DNA of 64,000 nucleotides from Bin87 sp963666415 (lineage in GTDB: Bacteria > Chloroflexota > Dehalococcoidia > Lucifugimonadales > UBA3495). The DNA lies in assembly GCA_963666415.2 (NCBI GenBank), contig CAXXPD010000002.1, forward strand, positions 930,001 to 994,000, in the 5' to 3' direction. Positions 63,232 through 64,000 of the stretch are shown piece by piece (the first letter of the stretch is position 1; each line of letters begins with the position of its first letter). The notes below the pieces were generated by a model, which made no database searches, was not told the DNA's origin, and was given only the letters and a program-made list of their open reading frames with translations. The position numbers and the translations under genes were made by a program.

Positions 63232-63543
63232 TTAGAGCTTGATGGAAATATCTACCCCCGCCGGCATATTGAGTCTGGTCAGAGCGTCAATCGTCTTGCT
63301 GGTCGGTTCCATGATGTCCAGCAGGCGCTTGTGCGTGCGGATCTCGAAATGCTCCCGTGAATCTTTGTCTACGTGAGGTCCACGAATGACACAGAACCGA
63401 CGGATTTGTGTAGGCAAAGGCACCGGCCCGGCCACGCGAGCTCCGGTCAGCTCGGCCGTTTCCACAATCTGCGCGCTGGACTGGTCCAGCACCTTGTGGT
63501 CGAAGGCCTTGAGGATAATCCGCATTTGCTGCCTGGTGACCAT
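63232..63543 (-). CDS. rpsJ: 30S ribosomal protein S10
   Basis: 103 residues: RIILKAFDHKVLDQSSAQIV, GPVPLPTQIRRFCVIRGPHV and HFEIRTHKRLLDIMEP. Head protein of the 30S subunit, also NusE of antitermination complexes. It directly follows fusA with no tuf gene between. Confidence 0.97.
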   Translation of the reverse strand: MVTRQQMRIILKAFDHKVLDQSSAQIVETAELTGARVAGPVPLPTQIRRFCVIRGPHVDKDSREHFEIRTHKRLLDIMEPTSKTIDALTRLNMPAGVDISIKL

Positions 63544-63597
63544 AATATTACGTAGCTACTCTCCGTTGTGATGGCGCGGTTACGATGACCGAAGCCG

Positions 63598-64000
63598 TTA
63601 ATTTTTGTTTGCAATGCTGCGCAGCATGTGGTCCGGCACCGGTTCGTAGTGCCTGAACTCCATGGTATATGAAGCTCGACCACGGGATAGCGATCGCAGC
63701 GCCGTAGTATAAGCGAAAGTTTCCCCGAGAGGAATCATCGCTCGGACCGTCTGAACGTCATCCTGACCTTCGATACTACGAATCTGAGCGCGACGACCAC
63801 CCAAGTCGCCGAGCACATCACTGAGGTATTCGCCGGGTGTTACCACCTCCATCTCAACGATGGGTTCCTGTAACACCGGAGCGGCCCGGTGGGTTCCGTC
63901 GCGCAGGGCAATCATCCCCGCAGAGCGAAAGGCCATCTCGGACGAGTCTACAGCATGAAAGCTGCCGTCTACCAATGTGACTTTTAAATCGACTAGAGGA
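63598..64000 (-). CDS. fusA: Elongation factor G, C-terminal part (5' end outside window)
   Basis: The frame is open to the window edge. The visible 134 or so residues are the end of domain IV and domain V: LVDGSFHAVDSSEMAFRSAG, PVLQEPIVEMEVVTPGEYLS, GDLGGRRAQIRSIEGQDDVQ and PLGETFAYTTALRSLSRGRA. EF-G drives translocation and ribosome recycling. It heads the S10 genes, as in the str operon, but here tuf does not lie between it and rpsJ. Confidence 0.95.
   Translation of the reverse strand, partial: PLVDLKVTLVDGSFHAVDSSEMAFRSAGMIALRDGTHRAAPVLQEPIVEMEVVTPGEYLSDVLGDLGGRRAQIRSIEGQDDVQTVRAMIPLGETFAYTTALRSLSRGRASYTMEFRHYEPVPDHMLRSIANKN

Overview
The window is a high-GC bacterial chromosome segment. 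The gene content suggests Chloroflexota, possibly a Dehalococcoidia/SAR202-like lineage: a flavin-dependent luciferase-like oxidoreductase beside acyl-CoA dehydrogenases, a fused electron-transfer flavoprotein, a SAM-I riboswitch, and an uninterrupted fusA-S10-spc-alpha ribosomal supercluster. This placement is an inference; there is no 16S gene to confirm it. Several transposase and surface-protein frameshifts sit in or near homopolymers, so some may be assembly errors.

Region 1 (1-20797) is an insertion-sequence pile-up. A plus-strand CARDB-like repeat protein is cut by an ISAs1-family element (perfect 10-bp target duplication) and ends at a truncated IS256-family element. Then come two nested IS701/IS4-like elements, a truncated IS66, an IS630, an IS1380-like element, an IS21, an IS701, an IS5 and a second ISAs1. 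Between them lie the pieces of one minus-strand lipoprotein gene that looks like a subtilase with an N-terminal FN3-like segment. Joining the pieces restores one reading frame at the IS21 and IS630 sites and the expected motif at the IS1380 site. That lipoprotein gene was probably divergent from the HbpS-like gene at 20874, with a native intergenic region of roughly 165 bp now filled by three IS.

Region 2 (20874-31603) is catabolic and redox: an HbpS/GlcG-like protein and an alpha/beta hydrolase on plus; then on minus nicotinate phosphoribosyltransferase, a fused ETF beta-alpha, two acyl-CoA dehydrogenases, a YHS protein and an LLM-type flavin oxidoreductase. The dehydrogenases presumably pass electrons to the ETF. 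An IS66 sits just upstream of a strong promoter for the first dehydrogenase.

Region 3 (33081-39687) is a SAM-cycle operon with promoter, SAM-I riboswitch and terminator: mtnA, an arylsulfotransferase-like beta-propeller, mtnP, a rhodanese, ahcY and metK, closed by a strong terminator. Together these make SAM, recycle S-adenosylhomocysteine and begin methylthioadenosine salvage.

Region 4 (39773-45084) has an IS21 that splits the promoter of a phosphohexomutase gene, then an RDD membrane protein and a CcdA-like thiol-redox membrane protein, closed by a bidirectional terminator.

Region 5 (45112-64000, all minus) runs from the fusA 3' end through rpsJ, the S10, spc and alpha operons, truA, rplM and rpsI. 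A 114-bp IS66-like miniature element with an 8-bp target duplication has landed in the last codons of adk and supplies its present stop codon.
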